Shown: one piece after another, positions 11,701 through 24,499 of the stretch
Numbering within the stretch: the stretch's first letter is position 1
Layout of the letters: each line of letters begins with the position of its first letter
DNA from: Niebla homalea
Taxonomy: Eukaryota; Ascomycota; Lecanoromycetes; Lecanorales; Ramalinaceae
NCBI GenBank assembly: GCA_019925105.1
Contig: JAHGAU010000009.1
Location: 1,488,001 to 1,552,000 of the forward strand
Reading direction: 5' to 3'
DNA length: 64,000 nucleotides
The notes under the pieces: generated by a model
Seen by the model: the letters and a program-made list of their open reading frames with translations, nothing else
Databases searched by the model: none
What the model was told of the DNA's origin: nothing
Position numbers and translations under genes: made by a program

Positions 11701-13264
11701 GTTTCCATGAATCCATGGGCCCGAGTGGCGTAGATGCCCAATCAACGCTACGTGTAAAGCGCACATGTGGAGGCATATTTGTCGAGGTGGGCATACGAGT
11801 CCAGTCGAAGAAGCCTGGAACATTCTCTCGTTTTGCGTTCACCTGGTCAACCTGCATCCAATCCGCAGTCTTGGAAGCATATTCAAGTTCGCTGATTGTT
11901 AGAGGCGATGGTGTATCGATGATTGGAGGAACTTCCTTCTCATCTGCAGCCAGTTGGTCGACTTTGGACTTCTGCGGTGGCCTATGGGATCGAGTACTTG
12001 GTATGTCACTTGAGTTGTTCCGAGGATAACGTGGACGTGAAGTCGCCACCAAGCCAAAGTAATCTTGAGTGCCAATGTCGGCCGTGTCGGGTGTCCCAGA
12101 CACGCTCTTGATTTCCTTGGACAAGGAGGAAGCAGAGGGCAAGCCGAACGAGGGTGCGTTAGAGCCGATACCTACCGAAGTTGACGACATGCTGGCCCTG
12201 AATATTCGAATGCGGCTTCTGAGGGTGATGCATTTCCACGATGATCCTACATAGGTAAAAGATGGCATGACGACATCCAAAGACTCGCCGTCTCTAACAT
12301 AGCTTGTTGTCCATGCCTTGAAGTCGGCAAAGGGGATGTTTGAGGTGAGAGAGGAAGAGTCGACGAATGTGTGGCCGGTGATGGCGTCCAGTAAGCTTGG
12401 CACGGCTCGCAATGCCCTGTTCGTCATCACGTATTTAAGAGGGCCAGGTTCATAGTTGGTCTGATCAACCAAGTCCAAGACAAAGGTTGGAGCATCATCC
12501 TGCTCGCACACTTCAAGCGCCCCAATCTGATTGAACAGACCTGCACCTGGCGTTTTGGGCGAGCTGCTGGAGGAAGAGAGACTCTTGCCGGTGAGGCCCA
12601 CGAAGCTGCGGCCACTGCCACTCGGCGTCCTCACTGTAGATGGGCGGGATGGGCTACTGTGGCTCATTGATCCCCGTGCCAGCTGTATTGTCTTCTGCCC
12701 AACATTGTCATCCTTGATCACTCCGCTGAGCATCCTTGCACCAGCTTCGGCACTCGAGAAGCGGTGTGGCAGGTGAGGGCGTTCCTGCTTGTAGTGTGAG
12801 AAGAATAGGGGTGAGCTGCTATCACGGTCACGAGAGGCTTTGTGTGGGGAAGAAGAATGAAGTTCGCTCCTCGATCTGTGACGGCGGTGGAGCTTCTTGC
12901 CAGGTGGTAGTGGTGGTGTGGACGTGGGTGTCTGGTGAGGCGAGATGGTGGATCTTGTGCGTTTTGCACCTGCAGCAGGTGCTGCACTCGGATGGTTGGT
13001 TTGTGGGGTATCAGAAGACGGGACAGAGTCCCATCTATCTACTTTTGCATGATCTGCATGTTCTGATCGAAGAGTGGAGGCATTGTTGGAATAGGAGGAG
13101 GAGTTGGCGAGTAGATTGGAAGTGGGTGAGGGAAGGATGGAGGAGCGTGAAGTAAGGTCCCTCGAGCTGGCTGATGGTCGTCCGATTGATAATGATGAAG
13201 ACTCGGCGTCTTCACAGGAGATCTTCTGATTTGCTGGTGCGACAATCGGCTGCGATGTATTCAT
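8735..13264 (-). CDS. hybrid sensor histidine kinase/response regulator
   Basis: Two exons (8921-13264, 8735-8824) joined in phase 0; 1477 aa from the ATG at 13264, as the longer upstream frame has no ATG. Order: Ser-rich disordered N-terminus (about 1-480); a PAS/GAF-like sensory part containing 'WASTPLGPMDSW' and 'AVYWGPEYVAIYNEPY'; a PAS/PAC at about 870-1000 ('LFETNPVGLFIADSTG'); H-box TSHEMRNPLSAL with phospho-acceptor His near 1026; N-box NLTTNSIKFT (Ser in place of the usual Ala); G-boxes VSDTGKGL and GGSGLGLFICREL; a receiver with VVEDN, phospho-acceptor Asp in LMDQEMPVMDG near 1396 and Lys in VAKPF. The last 29 residues, including the receiver Lys, come from the small 3' exon. All catalytic residues are present, so it should autophosphorylate and feed an HPt protein (Ypd1). 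No membrane segment is seen, so it is probably cytosolic. Signal unknown. Confidence 0.93.
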
Positions 13265-15863
13265 GTGGGGAGCCACACTGTCGCCAAATGGTTCCTCTCC
13301 AATGCTGACATGTGCATATATGAGGAAGGTACGACAGAAGACCAAAATTGTGGACGTCTCAACGCCGACTCAAGCTTGGAAGGCGCGGTGAATCCATGAC
13401 AGATTACAGCATTCGCCAATCTGCTTCGAATGTGCTGGGGCTTTACTCTACCGCGTGAGTCGCAGGAGCAGGAGACAAATCACACCGCCTGGCAGTACTG
13501 TCTTGCAGTGGCCAGCGGATCATGAGGGCGCAGGATCTAAGGAGCTATATTTTTACAGGTTGCAAGATGTGTATTCGATGCAAGAGTTACAACATACTCG
13601 ATATTATTTACAGATCTGAGGCACGCCGCTACCAGCCGATTTCCTGCCGTCCCCAGTCCCTTAAACGCACCGATCCCAGCGCCCAGACGTCATCCCGCCT
13701 GAGGCCAGCTGAGAAAGGTACCAAAGACAGGCATGACAGGGAAGGTTTTGGCTCTACCTGCCGCAAATTCCCCTTGGGAACGTTCTATGTTCGGCTCGGA
13801 ATCTTCTGCATGGAATCTGCGCCCCCATCTGGCATTTTGAGGATCTTGTAGGGTACGTAGCCGGCGCCTGCACTGAGTGCCCTGTGGGCGATGGCAGGAT
13901 GTGAGGGTTCATCTTGCAGCTCTGCTTGTCTGCTTGTGTTCCCCGAGAGCCCGACGAGCGGTGCCCCTAAACACGGCATAGAACTAGATCTGGTCTGCTC
14001 GCCAAGCATTCTTCAGCTTTTGAGCCTCTAATTTTCAATTCCACCGTTGCTCGCCAGCGAAGTAGCCCGTAAAGACGCAACGACTTGTGGAATGTCGCTC
14101 TAGAGGGCCCATCTTGCCTATCATGCTGATCTTGGGTCTTGATTTGTTCAACCGACCTCGCCCTGTGAACGGCAATAAGCTTCACCTGGAAGAGTGCCAC
14201 CTTCTTGAAGTGAGCAAGAGAATGCAGGGCCTAAAACGCTGCAAAGGGATCTTGAGGCGTCTGCGAATGCTTACTCCGAATCTCACCGAGCATCATGAGA
14301 TGACGTTGCTGACGAGTCCAGTCTTACTGCACAGCAGTTGTGAATGACCTCTACCTCTGCTTTACGGAGAATTCCCAAAGAAAGCCAATCCTGAGGACTT
14401 CAGACAGCGGGATTCGTTGCGAGTAGGCGATACCCTCACAATAATGTGTGAGAATTGCTCCACCGATGTCCACTTTAGTGCGAATTTTACCCATCTCGCC
14501 AGAAGACGTCGAAGTCATGATCAATCCTATGAAGATTCAACAAAGAGCTTGGAAGGACGAAAAAATAACATTGCTTTAGAAGACGATCCTCAAAAGCAGA
14601 ATGTTTGGAACGAAGGTATCAGGATCTCAGAAGTCCTCGCCGGTCTTGGGAATGTCATCCTCTCGGACGACAAGGTGTAAGAAGCAGGGTTCTACAGACG
14701 AATGTTCACTACAAGCTCCGGCGAGTGTCACAAGATTTCGCAGCATGATCAGGGAGCCAGGCTTTCACCGCAACGTGACGTACTCGAGCCGTTTTGAAAA
14801 TATCTTGGTGCTGTAGCAACTGCACTTGGAGCTTCGAAGCTTCCGTGAGCGCATATACAAGCTCAACAGCCTTGAGCTTCTCTAGCCCAGACGGGTGCCC
14901 CAGCCAACAGGAGAATCATTGGAAAAAAGTTCTTGGACGATGGTTATGCCTTCTTTATTGCTGGAAGGCGCTCGTGTCCCTTGTGAATTGCTCGCAATTC
15001 GTAATGGTCAGAGTGTGTTGCATGAGACAGATGTCAGGCTCAGGCTCAATCTCAGATCTTTTCAATCCACTTGATGACCTTCTGATGCAAAAATTCTTCC
15101 GGATGTCTATCAAGTCTACCCAACCAGGTCGGATGTTGCACAATGTTTTCGAGCTAAGTCAACAAACATTTTGCGTCAATGTTGAAAGTCGTGGCATAGC
15201 TTTCTTACCTCCTGTTGCATAATGATCGTGCCACAGCCACCACGGCTCCTACATGGCCCCTATTTTGGCCACTTACAATGGTTTCTTTTTACAAAAACCA
15301 ATGCTTGGTTCCAAAAGCCTTGATATACACTTGGACTCAATAGACATGCATGTTCGGTAGCTTCTTAGCACCATGAATAACGTCGTTTCATCATAGGGGA
15401 CTCGATGAATGTGTTTAGTTCGGATAGGGCTTCCTGTCATCTCGTCCATAGGTTTGCCTGAAAGTATTTCTCAAATCTCAGCATGGAAACGATGCCACAA
15501 TTTGGCCGATTTGCAGCTATTATCAACAACGATTACGAGTCAGGGGGGTGAAATGTTCGCTTTCCGCTTGCAGATCCAGGGGGCAGGGGCACATCAGCCA
15601 AGACCACAGCTCCGCCTGTGCCTGGAGGTTCGGGGCGCGAGCCAAGCCCCCATTTACCGATTGTGGGGCAGACCCATTGAAACACTTCTGGGTCCTGGGA
15701 ACACGCTGACCACCCTCACGTCTCATATGACGAAACGTAGGCTGTGTTTCACTCTATAAATAAGGTGCATTGCATTGTTGCGCACAAGATCTCGCATGGT
15801 CTCCTCCAACCCTCAAAGATCCAAATCCTGCAACACAGACGGTCAGCGCACTACTCGGCAAAC
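13265..15863. other. 2.6-kb divergent intergenic region
   Basis: Between the divergent kinase and HET-C genes. Scattered ORFs up to 142 codons lack homology-like motifs or plausible splice structure. No tRNA, rRNA or transposon ends recognised. It includes the HET-C TATA box at 15755. Confidence 0.5.
15755..15762 (+). promoter_or_regulatory. TATA box of the HET-C gene
   Basis: TATAAATA, 102 bp before the HET-C ATG, followed by a pyrimidine-rich leader. Confidence 0.6.
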
Positions 15864-18847
15864 ATGCCTTCTCTTACACCTTCAATCACCGTTTGTTTTT
15901 CCACAGTCCTGCTCCTCGCTCTTTTTGCGTCCCCTACAGCCGCATTTGGAGCTGGAAACATTGGTACGTGCTGCCTTACCGAGGCCGCTCAAACCTCCAC
16001 TGACACTGTCGACTAGCATCCATTGCTCGCATTGAAGGCCAGAACTGGCGTCATGGAGACATTGAAGATACTTTGCTCAACATTCTCATGTCCAGAGCTG
16101 CTGGCGGTAAGAAGTTTGGAAAACTCGATGTCAAGCGCGTATATTTCGGAAACTGGTTGAGAGACTACTCTCAAGCTGTTGATGTGGGCACCGTCAAATA
16201 TGTATCGGCCGAAGCCATCCGGATGATCCTATGGGTGCTTGGCTTCATGAGCTTTGGTTATGGCACCAAAGAATTTGAGGTCACCACGGAGCGCCTTGGC
16301 TGCTATCGACCAGAGGAACATATCGACAATCCCAAGGACTATGCAGATAATCTTGACGCCCGTCAGTATGATCGACGCCTACGCGGTCCTGTCGACGAGC
16401 GCCGCGAGCTGTCCATCGATCCCCAGACAGGGCTGAAGAATTACATTGCTTCCGAATACATTGGCATCACCACCTCCGCCGGACTTGTACGTAATCTCTT
16501 CGGACGGAGTATCCAGCTCGGTAGGCAATATGCTAGAGGCCGTAATAAAGCCGATCTGCATGAGGCCCTTCGTCTACTCGGTACTGGCTGCCACTGTCTC
16601 GAGGATTATTCTGCCCACTCCAATTATACAGAACTAGCTCTGCTCGAACTTGGTGAGCGTGACATTTTTCCCCACGTTGGCCGATCGGCTGCCATCAACC
16701 TTCAGGGAGCACGTGGTCCGGTCTACCCCATCATTACAGGAACATTTGGTGGAGTCGACTTCTTACATTCCGTCATGGGCGAGTTCTCGGACAAAGCCAC
16801 GCAATCGGAGATCTCGGAGCTCGAAGGAACGATGTCGGGTAGCAATCAGAATAATACAAGCATGCTACAAGACTTGCTCAATCAGGTTCCGAGTGGTCTC
16901 TTTGGGGGCAAAGACCAGGCCGGTAAAGCCGACGAGCTTCAAGCTAATGCTACAGCTGCTCAGATGCAGCAGACTACTGTTTCCCCACGCCAACCTGAGC
17001 AGTGGACACAATACATTGAAGATGTCCAGCGTCAAATTTACCCCATCCTCGAATGGCATGACGAGATGATGCAATCTATCACAGAAGCAATCGAGAAGAT
17101 ACCGGTCCTGCCCCAGCTAATCGAGAATTTGCAGGATCAGCTGAATATCTTTGTCTTCTCCCTGTTGGCGCCCTTCGTCTTGCCCATTATCAACCAGGTT
17201 AAGACAGAGCTCAATACTGGATCTTCTGAAATCATTCAATCCAGCAAGGACAAACAACTCATTGTCTTTCACGATGATTACTCCACTGATCCCACACACT
17301 CTATGCTTTCCAAGGATCACTTCTCCAATGTCTTGAATGAGCCAGCCGGCAAAGTTGCCAGCCAAGTTCTAAAGTGGGTTGTCCCCCAACTCATCGCTTG
17401 CTGGGACGACGAGCGCATCGACGTCAACCGCACACTCAACCGCGTCATCTATGGGACCTTCCACCACCCCGCCCTTCGCAATTACGGTGAAGACGGCGCT
17501 GTCGACGGGCGCCGCCTTATGTTCGGCGTCGTGGAGCAATGGTGGGGCCAAAAGGACGAACAGGAACGCCAAGTCCTTCGCGACCAGCTGAGTCGGGACG
17601 GCGTTGAGCAAGGCCGCAACCACAAACCCGGCGTTGTCGACTCCGGACATGGCTGCTGCAAACCTCTCGGGATGCCAACCACGAAAACCGCTCAATCCTC
17701 CGGCGCGGTTGGCGGTCTCGCAGGCGTTGCCAGTGGCCTAGCTGGGGGTGCAGTCCTCGGCGAGATCGGCTCCGCCCTGTCCGGCCAATCGCAATACGAC
17801 TCCGGCTTTACCTCCGGAGGCGGTGGTGCAGCTGCAAGCTCTTCCAGCGGCGTGGGCAAGTTCGTCTCCGAAGCTGCAGGCGGTGGCGCCCTCGGCGGTA
17901 TCGTCGGCGGCATCGCGGGAGCCGTGGGGGGCAACCTCCTCGGTGACGCCTTCGGCGGTTCCTCAGCCAAGAAGCAGACTAACGAGTCCTCGCAATACGA
18001 GGCGGATGGCTCGTACACGCAAAACGTCACCCAGACGGGCTACACGGATGATCGGGAACGCTATGGCCAGGCGGAGTATAGTCAGACCACCTTCGCCGAG
18101 GGCGGAGGGCGCGAGTCGTACCAGCGGTATGAGCAGGACGATGATGAACGCAATATGGGTGGGTACGGTCAGTCCGTCATGCAGGAGACACGACCGACGT
18201 ATGGAGGCGGGTACGAGCAGACCACCGAGACGCGCTATGAGCGGCCCTCGGGCGATTGGCAGTCCGAGGTGCGTGTTGCGGGACGGGAGACAGAGAGCAG
18301 CGAGTACTACGAGGAGACGAAGCGGTTTTCGGGCCAGAGGTATCGGGAGGGTAGTCATTCCTCGAGCAGCCCCGATAGCAGCGAAAGCAGGAGGCGAAGG
18401 GGGTCAGGGCAGCGGTTCACGGAGACGGAGTTTGAGGAAAGCTCGGAAACTTACGGTGGGCGGAGGCAGGAGCAGAGCTACGGGGGAGGCTACGGCGGTG
18501 GTGGCGACGGCGGATATGGAGACAGGTCCGAGTACGAAGAACGCACCGAGGAGCGCACCAGCTACGGCGGTGGTGGGGGAGGTGGCTTTTTCGGAGGTGG
18601 GGGAGGTAGCAGAGAGTCCGAGTACGAGGAACGTACGGAAGAGCGCACCAGTAGCGGGGGTGGTGGTGGCTTCTTCGGTGGAGGGGGCGGAGGTGGTTTC
18701 CTTGGGGGTGGGGGTGATAGCGGTCGGGAGCAAGAAGAGTCTTACGAAGAAGAACGCACCGAGGAGTCTGGTGGTGGTGGCGGGTACGGAGGCGGAGGTG
18801 GAGACTATGAGGAACGGAGGGAAGAGGAGGAGTATGATCGCTATTGA
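15864..18847 (+). CDS. het-C: HET-C heterokaryon-incompatibility protein homologue
   Basis: Exons 15864-15963 and 16017-18847 (53-nt intron) give 976 aa, close to Neurospora HET-C. A signal peptide MPSLTPSITVCFSTVLLLAL with an 'AFG' cleavage region is followed by the Het-C domain: 'ARIEGQNWRHGDIE', 'VKRVYFGNWLRDYSQAVD', and 'GTGCHCLEDYSAHSNYTELALLELG', whose conserved His and Asp residues resemble the phospholipase C/P1-nuclease-like metal site reported for this family. Residues about 545-640 contain Ala/Gly-rich amphipathic stretches (GGLAGVASGLAGGAVLG). The C-terminal 240 residues alternate poly-Gly with YEERTEERTS units. In Neurospora, allelic HET-C differences trigger heterokaryon incompatibility. 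It lies next to an NLR gene, which supports such a setting but does not prove function. TATA box 102 bp upstream. Confidence 0.94.
18480..18835 (+). repeat. Gly/Glu-rich coding repeats in HET-C
   Basis: GGTGGTGGGGG-type runs alternate with near-repeats encoding YEERTEERTS (three clear copies). Such runs tend to vary in length by slippage. Confidence 0.75.
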
Positions 18848-20113
18848 TGGTACGGACAAACAAACAAGCTGGTCTTCTGAATGCCGAAGCGTCATGTGCG
18901 GTCGCGAGGAGGGGGGTGATGCTCAAGGAAGCAAATGGGTAGGAGGAAAGAGAACGGTTCAAAGAAGATCATGACGAAATCACCGTAGCGTACATGGACT
19001 ACATACATAAAACTGTACTCGTGTGGACACACATTTGCAGCGCTCTTGGTGCATTGAATCAAAGTTCCAACCGAGTTGCCAATCAACGAGCTGAACGCAA
19101 CAATTCCAACTCCAGTAACCAGATAAGGTATGTGTTTTGCAGCCACGCGTCAGGTCATGAGAGAGCACCGAGATCAACGTCCCGGGAACTCTGAAGCTCA
19201 GAGCCGTTGCAATGGAATGCCATCGTCTCCCCAAACAGATTCTTCCCATATCAAAGAGACATCATGTGTCATCCCTTGAATACTCTTTCTGACAAAAATC
19301 TATTAGGGGGTGTGTGACGTTGTAGCAGCGCAGGGTTCGGAGACGAAGATCGTTCCTCTAATTTTGTGGCTGTAATGTCAAGTCAGACAGGGAGAGCGTA
19401 CATTGTAAAAACCGTCTTGCCACTAACCTCCTGGTTCTTGACGAGTCTTGTGTTGGATAATGCTTTTCGGCTAGAGCGTACATCGATATATCACATTGTA
19501 TTCCAAAAGAAGCTTTGTATCTCCTTGCAGAGTTGATATACAAGATTCTTGGATTCGCTTGAAATATGGCTGACTCTTGCAGCAGTATGAGTCGTGCACC
19601 TTTCGAGGTAATTGTACATCTGTGAACTGATGTTACACAGTAGTACTGCAGGGGGATTGATTCAGGAGCACTGAATACCTGCTCGTCATATATATGCATT
19701 GATCAAAGGTAGCGATGCAAGAACACTGCCTCTTTGGCAAACAAACATATGTCATTTCCTAGATTGAAACACAGCAGGTATATCACAAGGTAGTATGGCA
19801 TAACGGTCAACCGCTCTGCTCGGCCTATTCGGATCGTTTCCTCATTTCCCAAGTCTTACCAACTTCTGTACCCGTCAGTGTCCCTGGTATCGATCAATCG
19901 ACCATTATCTCCATCAGGGGCCCCTATGTCCTGGAGGTCGTTCCGCAATGTTGTAAGTTGTTTGACATTCCATAAAATTGTCTTGTCATCAGTTCATCAT
20001 TTCATGCCGTGATCCGCCGATCCTCTGATGCAGTCCCTTTCGCTCTCTGCAGTCCCAACAGCTTGTATGTTCACACGTCCACCATTGTTTCATTCATTGA
20101 GATATTCGCCCAG
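18848..20113. other. convergent intergenic region
   Basis: 1.27 kb between the 3' ends of HET-C and the NLR gene. Small ORFs lack an ATG or homology-like features. Nothing recognised. Confidence 0.5.
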
Positions 20114-23100
20114 TCATTCGTTAGTCTCGACATCTCTGAGTCTCTCGTCCAACTCCTCGGCTTCCGCCAACTTCCCTTGATCGATGTATATCGCACTGAG
20201 CCTTCCCACTGCTCTCCGAGTTTTTGGGTGCATACTACCGATCGTGCGACTCATCTCCTCGATCAGGTCAAACAACAGACCCTCAGCCTCTTCAAGATTT
20301 CCAAGCTGCTTTTCCGAGTGCGCGAGCTCCAGCCTTGATGCGAGCTTGTCCGGATGCTCAGGTGGCAGTCTCATCCGCTGTAATCTTACCAGCTCCTCAA
20401 GCGTGTTCTTGGCGTTGCTCCATTTCTCCTGCCCGTTGTAAGCGCGGGCGAGATTGTACATTGTCATGAAGGTGCCGATGTGGTCGCGTCCAAGCGTCTG
20501 GGTAGCGATCGTGAGTACCTCAGTGAGCACTCGCTCACCTTCCCGTGGCCGCCCTTGATCAATGTAGACCTTCGCTAGGTCATTCTTTGCCCACAAGGTA
20601 TATGCATGCTGTGAGCCAAGAAGGCGACTTCGCTCATGCACAACTCGCTGCATTAGATCCTCTGCAAAGTCGAACCGGCGGAGGGCGTGGTACGTAGCGC
20701 CTAGCTCAGCATAAGCAGAGATTGTGTCAAGATGAGTCTCACCGAGCATCTTGCGCCGTTGATCCAGCACGAATATCAGCTTCTTCTCTGCTTCTTGGGC
20801 TCGGCCTCTATGTAGACGACAGCGGGCAAGATTGAAAATTGCTGTCAAGGTGTCTGGATGACCGTTGCCCAGATAGTCCTCCATCTTTGATACCGTGGTT
20901 TCGCTGAGTTGTGCGGCAGCTTCTGTCATTCCACAAAGCCACATTGTCTTTGCCAGGTTGTCGAAGGACTTTAGGGTGCGCCTATCGGATGCCCCGTAGA
21001 CCCTCGCGCCATGCTCATTTACCAATTTGTGGAATTTCAACGCTTTGGGAATCTCAAAGAGATTCCAGTACCCATCTGCGAGATCAGACATGATATCTAG
21101 AGTACTTGGATGATCTGAACCCAGCTTCCTCGTTCTTACACTTAAGACATGTTGGCGTAGGTGTTCTGCTTTGCGCCATTCCCCATTCTCTGCATAAACG
21201 TTACTAAACCTGACTTCCCTTGTTACTGTTTCATCGCTTTCTTGCTCAAGCGTGTCGAACATCTTCTCCGTATGACGGAGACAGGCATCAATGTGCGGTA
21301 TCAACTCCCTTCGGAATGAGCGATTGGAAGCGTTTGCAGTGGATGTTATCGAGGCTGAAAGGACGTTGAGTGCGCATCGAGCCCAAGTTTGCCTGTCGCT
21401 ATCGCTAAGACGTGCCTGTGCCCACTGGTGAACAAGAGGGTGTATCGAATAAGTGGCATCGAAAGTGTCTTGGAAGATGAGGGAATGGTCTACCAGCTTG
21501 TTAAGGGCTCTTTGGAAGCGGAGAGCATCCCACTGCCCACGAATTGACGTGAGTAGTTTAGGTAGACTCTCCTTTGAATCGGTCTCACTGGGGACACGTC
21601 GCGAGATGAGCTTTGGTAAAGAGACCAAGACACTCAAGACAGAAGCTGAAGGGCCTCCATCTTGCTCAGTAGCCCCACTCCGGCCTCTAATGGCGCTGGT
21701 CCAGGCGTATGCAAAGACATCCATACAGGTCTGCTCAAAGTGGAAGAATGCCAAAGTTCGTAGGATGTCCATCGCGTCAGCAGCCACTGCTGTACCTTCT
21801 CTTTGCATGCTTTGGAGTGAGACTTCCCAAGTCGTGTAAACTGTATATTTGTACTGGTCGGTGCCTTGCACAAAGTGTTCCTTCATCATTTCGACCTTGT
21901 GCGAAGCATAAACCTCTGAATACTGGTGGATCGCGCAAAGGTTTTGGCGGATTGAGGCACCGGCTTGTGTGATGGCGAGAGGGAGGTATCCGAGTTCTTT
22001 TACGATCTTCTGAGCTGAAATATGGTCCGCTCCAGACTCAACTACAGCGAGGCCTGAAGTTCGGAGAAGTAGTTCAGTAGCATCTGTCTCATGCATTTGT
22101 CGTAATTCGTAGGAGCCGACAGTGGCATGAACTTTACAGGCTTGTAGGCGGCTGGTCATGATTATCCTGCCCTTGTCGCCATCGGGAAAGTACTTCGAAT
22201 AGTCTAACGTAGGATCGTCTGCATTGTCGAAGATCAGTAGCCAAGGCATCGAGAGCCCTGTAAGCCAGCTGATACCTGCTTGGTAGCTCTCACCTAAGCC
22301 TCCCACTTGGCCTATCCTGGCGAGATCCCGCTCCGCATTGTCACTGCAGCTCACATCCAGCCAAAAGACTGCCCAAAATCTGGATAGCGTTAGGAGCGAG
22401 TGCCAGGTTACAACAAATGTCTCACCTTTTGCGATAATCATGAACGAATTTAAGACACGATTGAGTCTTCCCAGAGCCCCCTAGGCCGTAGATGACATAG
22501 ACCCTCCTGGTCTCATTTAATCTTGGACTGTGTTGAAAGAGAAGGCTCTCCTGTAGGTCTTGCGCAACCGCTTCCCATCCAGTGTAAAAAGTGCTGACGT
22601 TGTGTGGTACAAAGTAATATTTGTTTTCCATCCTTGGCTCTTTCCTCTCGTATTTGGGGCTGTTGAGATACGTGAACGGTTTATTGCCCTCATGTACATC
22701 AAAGCCGACCAGCTCTTGAGCTTCTATGGACCTTTGCGTTCCGAGGAATTTTCTGGCCATTTCCCACCTGAATTGAATCGTTGCGTAGCATCGAGCGGTG
22801 TAACGTTTCAAGGCTGCCGTCGTTATCATGAAACCGGGGTTTCTGGCTCCCTCAAACTTGCACATCTGCGAATGAGTTGCATCGATTCCGCATCGTTCTG
22901 TCCTCTCCCAAATGGGTGCTGCTGAATCTTGCGATACGACATAATCAACGGCATTAGCAAGCTGACTAGGCCTCCCTTCCCAGAAAAAATAGAGGTGGAA
23001 TTGTTTGACCAGGGGGGCGAAATCATCAGTGATGTTTTGCAAGGTCTCATCGAACCTGGTAATTGAGGAGGATGGGTTTCCATGCCGTCTCATAACACTT

Positions 23101-23731
23101 GGGTGCTGCTTCATGATCCACTTCCAAAGAGCTTTGGTATAGCCAAAATGTGGGGTGCCGAAAAACATGATTGCGTAGGTCGATATGTAGATTGAATATT
23201 TATGTTCGACTTGTTTAGACACCTGCGTTGCAGAGAAAGCGAGGGCTTTCTTGACGATGACCCCGCCCAAATCATGACATATAAAGATAATCGGCCTTTC
23301 AGAAGTATTGCTCAATTGGCGCCTTGCTTCAAGATCCGCCACGAGTGTATGAGCAGTCTGCAGCAAGTTGTTCGCCGGATCTTCTCCAAGCAGGATGCTT
23401 GTACTGGGCAGGTAGGAAAAGCTCAAGACCCGGCGGACTGGTGACGCCGGATCTAGCACCTCTGCGAGCCATGTCTTGCCAGAAGGGCCGCCCGCCCATG
23501 TCTGTTGGGCGTTCTCGAATGGCCCATGCACGGTCACAATGCTGTTTGTTGGTCAGATGGTAAGGGATTGCGGATCATCCGCAGAGATTGGAATGGAAAG
23601 CACACTGCTTGCAAGCTTGGCCAATATTCTAGAAAACTGCTTGGAAGAGTTCGAAAAGGCACTTACTCTACAGCATCGCAGGAGCCATCTGTGTTGGAAG
23701 CCGCTGTATCGTATACTAAATCAAGACCCAT
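20114..23731 (-). CDS. NLR-type protein: hydrolase-like, NB-ARC, TPR
   Basis: Exons 23667-23731, 22426-23541 and 20114-22379 join in frame to 1148 aa; the ATG at 23731 starts MGLDLVYD. Part 1 (about 22-270) is a SesB/DUF676-like alpha/beta-hydrolase: 'IVTVHGPFENAQQTW', nucleophile elbow FICHDLGGVIVKKAL, 'IMFFGTPHFG', and the late His in THSQMCKF. The elbow carries Asp112 where Ser is expected, so the domain is probably not a working hydrolase. Part 2 is NB-ARC: Walker A VYVIYGLGGSGKTQ (Lys about 380), Walker B WLLIFDNADD, sensor 'IIMTSR', and 'LGYLPLAITQAGA' (GLPL-like). Part 3 (about 750-1148) is kinesin-light-chain-type TPRs with repeated 'LGxxHPDTL' and 'LGETHLDTISAYAELGATY'. These STAND proteins oligomerise on ligand binding and often drive incompatibility cell death. 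The first intron sits just before IVTVHG, as in the free-standing paralogue at 27138. Confidence 0.92.
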
Positions 23732-24499
23732 ACGGGTTTACTGCAGACTCGAAGCCGCATGTTAAGTGAGGTATTTGCGGGCCTCTGCTTGTTGGACACG
23801 ATCAAAAGAGAGCGATGAGATCTTTGCTCCCAATTGCTTTCGCACGGCAGGAACCAGAAACCACTCGGTAGATCGTTCTTGAATCAGATCAAGATTCTCT
23901 TGGTTCCGAGCAGGGAGATCCCTCTTACTCGGATGTGATATCACGCGGGACCTCTCGTCCTTGATTGGCAGGCTTCTGGGCCAGTCCTCGTCCCAGATGG
24001 TCAAGCAGCCTACTCTGAGGGTGCCTGATAAGCGCCACATGAATGCAGTCCGTGCATTTTCATTCGCACAGGTTTGCTGATCTTGGGCACCTGAATCCAT
24101 TCCGAGACATACATTACGCTTGATGCGGTAGGTAGCATGAACATGGACGAACAATTCCTTATTCTCGGGGCCCAGATCCTTCATGCGAGCCGTCCGTTCC
24201 TCGAGTTCGGGGATGATGTCTCCCCGCCGACGATTAGCTAGCCTGAGCGGTAAATGCCCTGATTGGCCTCGAGGATGTGACTATTTCGACCCCTGCATAA
24301 TGTAGGGGCCAAGTCACCAAGTGAGCGAAGCGTGAGCCAATAGCGCAGCGGGGCCGTTCTAATTTTCCTGAGAACGCAATCTGATTTTCAATTGATATAA
24401 GTCTGGGTGAAGAGCGCAAGTCATTGTTTGGCCAAGTCACACTGTGGACTGTTTTCCCCCGGGATGAGATGCTGTCTTCTTCACGTTCTTTAGGCCGAT
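23732..24499. promoter_or_regulatory. divergent promoter of NLR and P450
   Basis: 768 bp between the two start codons. A 140-codon ATG-started minus ORF (23762-24184) lies inside. No TATA box strong enough to call. Confidence 0.35.
23762..24184 (-). CDS. small hypothetical ORF upstream of NLR
   Basis: 140 aa from an ATG at 24184, ending 31 bp before the NLR start codon on the same strand. No domain recognised; the C-terminus is charged (AKISSLSFDRVQQAEARKYL). It could be a small gene, an upstream ORF or a chance ORF. Its position in the NLR leader makes an uORF role possible, but nothing in the sequence proves translation. Confidence 0.22.
   Translation of the reverse strand: MKDLGPENKELFVHVHATYRIKRNVCLGMDSGAQDQQTCANENARTAFMWRLSGTLRVGCLTIWDEDWPRSLPIKDERSRVISHPSKRDLPARNQENLDLIQERSTEWFLVPAVRKQLGAKISSLSFDRVQQAEARKYLT

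Noticed and set aside
14417..15222. ORFs of 87 and 142 codons in the 2.6-kb gap before HET-C
   Set aside because: No motif, signal peptide or splice structure; composition like non-coding DNA. A decayed gene cannot be fully excluded.
17748..18974. 408-codon ORF in another frame of HET-C
   Set aside because: Shadow frame created by GC-rich, repeat-rich HET-C coding sequence; Arg/Ser-rich translation without domain.
18892..19146. 84-codon minus ORF with a hydrophobic start
   Set aside because: Begins at GTG, not ATG; no splice partner or domain found.
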